Shown here one piece after another: positions 52,026 through 53,380 of a stretch of DNA of 53,380 nucleotides. Source of the DNA: an uncultured Rubrobacteraceae bacterium (GTDB lineage: Bacteria > Actinomycetota > Rubrobacteria > Rubrobacterales > Rubrobacteraceae); NCBI GenBank assembly GCA_902805975.1, contig CADCUT010000022.1, positions 1 through 53,380 of the forward strand, in the 5' to 3' direction. The position numbers and the translations under genes were made by a program. The notes beneath the pieces were generated by a model. The model was given only the letters and a program-made list of their open reading frames with translations. It was not told where the DNA came from and searched no databases. Numbering within the stretch: position 1 is the first letter of the stretch; the number at the start of each line of letters is the position of its first letter.

Positions 52026-52916
52026 CTAGATGAGGGCGCCCGTCAGGTCCGCCGCGCCCATGCCGGCCTCGCTCAGGTAATCGGAGAACTCGGCCAGGAT
52101 CTCGGCCGGGTCGCGGACGAAGCTTGCCGTCCCGACCTGGACCACGGTCGCCCCGGCGAGCATGAACTCGGCCACGTCGACGCCGCTCGTCACGCCCCCG
52201 CCACCCAGGATCGGCACGCCGACGGTCCTGGCGACGTCGTGGACGGCCTTGAGCGCGACGGGCTTGACGGCGGGACCCGAGAGCCCGCCCCGGACCAGCA
52301 CCGACCTCTTCTTCGCGTCGATGGTGAGGGCCGGTATGGTGTTCATGACCGTCAGCGCGTCGGCGCCGGCGGATTCGGCCGCCCGGGCGTTCCTGACGAC
52401 CCCCTCGTGGGTGAGCTTGGCGAAGAGCGGTTTGGTCGGCGCAGCGGCGCGGCAGGCGGAGACGACCTCATCGACGGCGGCGGGTCCCGCGCAGAAGGTG
52501 AGCCCGCCGTGCTCGACGTTGGGGCAGGAGAGGTTCAGCTCTATGGCGGCCACGCGGCGGTCTTCGGAGACCCGCTCGCAGAGGGCGGCGAAATCCCGAA
52601 CCGTCTCCCCCGCCACCGAGACGAAGATCGGGACGCCAAGGTCGAAGGCGTCGAGGTCCTCCATGAAGCGCTCGACGCCGGGGTTCTGCAGCCCGATGGA
52701 GTTGACCATCCCGGCGGGCGTCTCGGCGACGCGCGGGGGCGGGTTTCCGGCCCGAGCCGCAGGGGTCGTGGTCTTCGGCAGGATAGCCCCGTAGACACCC
52801 CCGACCTCCCCGAGCGCCTCCTTCGCCAGCGTCCCGGAGGCCGAAACGAGCGGGGTGCCAAGGGTCATACCGCACAAATCAACCGAGAGGTCGACACCCG
52901 TCGCCTTCTCCCGCAC
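52026..52916 (-). CDS. pyrD: Dihydroorotate dehydrogenase B, catalytic subunit
   Basis: 296 aa FMN TIM-barrel enzyme of pyrimidine synthesis, class 1B because pyrK precedes it. Seen: LVSASGTL, NSIGLQNPG, the active-site Cys in NLSCPNVEHGG and GGGGVTSGVD. The GTG at 52916 overlaps the pyrK TAG by one base; the longer frame is unsupported. Confidence 0.94.
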   Translation of the reverse strand: MREKATGVDLSVDLCGMTLGTPLVSASGTLAKEALGEVGGVYGAILPKTTTPAARAGNPPPRVAETPAGMVNSIGLQNPGVERFMEDLDAFDLGVPIFVSVAGETVRDFAALCERVSEDRRVAAIELNLSCPNVEHGGLTFCAGPAAVDEVVSACRAAAPTKPLFAKLTHEGVVRNARAAESAGADALTVMNTIPALTIDAKKRSVLVRGGLSGPAVKPVALKAVHDVARTVGVPILGGGGVTSGVDVAEFMLAGATVVQVGTASFVRDPAEILAEFSDYLSEAGMGAADLTGALI

Positions 52917-53380
52917 TACCAAGCCAGTAACTCCGCCCGGAAGACCGGACCCTCGATGCAGGAGCGTACGTAGCCCCCGTCCACCGGCACCACGCAGCCG
53001 TTGCACGAGCCGTTGCCACAGCCCATCCGCTCCTCCACGGAGAGCTGGCGCAGCCCTTCAGGCCCGGCCGCCCTCTTGACGGCCGCCAGCATGGCGTTAG
53101 GGCCGCAGGCGTAGACGGCCGGGTACCCCGCGAGATCCGGGACGACATCGAGCACCGTGCCGTGGGTGCCGGCCGACCCGTCCATCGTGGCGACGGACGC
53201 GCCGGGGAAATCGTCGGCGACGGCGGCCGTTTTCGCGTCGAGAAAGCCGAGGAACAAGTCGTGGGCGATGCCGCGGGCCGCAAGCTGCCTGCCGAGGATC
53301 TTGAGCGGCGCGACCCCGATGCCCCCGCCGAGCAGCGCGGCCATCCCGCCCGGGCCCCCGATCTCGAATCCCTTGCCGAG
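52916..53380 (-). CDS. pyrK: Dihydroorotate dehydrogenase B electron-transfer subunit (partial)
   Basis: The C-terminal 154 residues; the 5' end lies beyond the window. Seen: GGGIGVAPLKIL (NAD-binding), YACGPNAML and the 2Fe-2S cysteines in MGCGNGSCNGCVVP and YVRSC. It passes electrons from PyrD to NAD. Confidence 0.93.
   Translation of the reverse strand, partial: LGKGFEIGGPGGMAALLGGGIGVAPLKILGRQLAARGIAHDLFLGFLDAKTAAVADDFPGASVATMDGSAGTHGTVLDVVPDLAGYPAVYACGPNAMLAAVKRAAGPEGLRQLSVEERMGCGNGSCNGCVVPVDGGYVRSCIEGPVFRAELLAW

Overview
The window is high-GC DNA from an actinobacterium, most likely a Rubrobacter or close relative. This is inferred from content and gene order, not from a database match. 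The lineage markers are an actinobacterial-type IHF (mihF-gmk-rpoZ-coaBC-metK-priA-def-fmt), a GarA-like FHA gene beside an FtsR-like MerR gene, an RsiG-family small protein, a helicase-dead-looking PriA, and a PilMNO pilus cluster without a secretin. Almost all of the window is housekeeping sequence packed into long operons with ATGA, GTGA or TTGA overlaps.

Layout. 1-6188 (+): recX end, rny, a GHKL ATPase of unknown role, miaB, miaA, hflX. 6189-8717 is a small AT-richer patch: a RibD/DHFR-like reductase, a 2H phosphoesterase, and a tyrosine recombinase whose 3' end carries a lox/dif-like palindrome. 8710-13405 (-): apt, ftsR-like, garA-like FHA, an RsiG-like protein and a mannose-1-phosphate guanylyltransferase/phosphomannomutase fusion. 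13535-22878 (-): pyrG, an unknown gene, an alanine dehydrogenase-like gene, scpA, scpB, rluB, aroA, cmk, plsC, der. 23120-23989 (+): an EamA transporter. 24052-35851 (-): pilM-pilN-pilO-pilP-like, aroC-aroK-aroB-aroQ, efp, nusB, a prenyl synthase, tlyA, nadK, recN. 35946-44049 (-): mihF, gmk, rpoZ, coaBC, metK, priA, def, fmt and a PglD-like acetyltransferase.

44050-51816 is an accessory region. A four-gene (+) operon (74-aa protein, BBE-type FAD oxidase, 50-aa protein, SnoaL-like protein) faces a STAND regulator (XRE HTH, NTPase, TPR-like). Beyond the regulator lie a secreted protein, a DUF6010 membrane protein and a GlxA-type AraC regulator. Upstream of both the FAD-oxidase operon and the secreted-protein gene are three tandem 11-bp direct repeats at identical spacing from a -10-like element. 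Two similar repeats point the other way, towards the regulator gene. This looks like an undescribed three-promoter regulon and is the most interesting signal in the window. The window closes with pyrD and the truncated pyrK (-).

Several conserved-position genes have lost expected catalytic residues: the CoaC half of CoaBC, His96 of alanine dehydrogenase, the metal loop of the phosphomannomutase domain, and the c-di-GMP signature of the RsiG-like protein. I saw no tRNA, rRNA, CRISPR array or insertion sequence.
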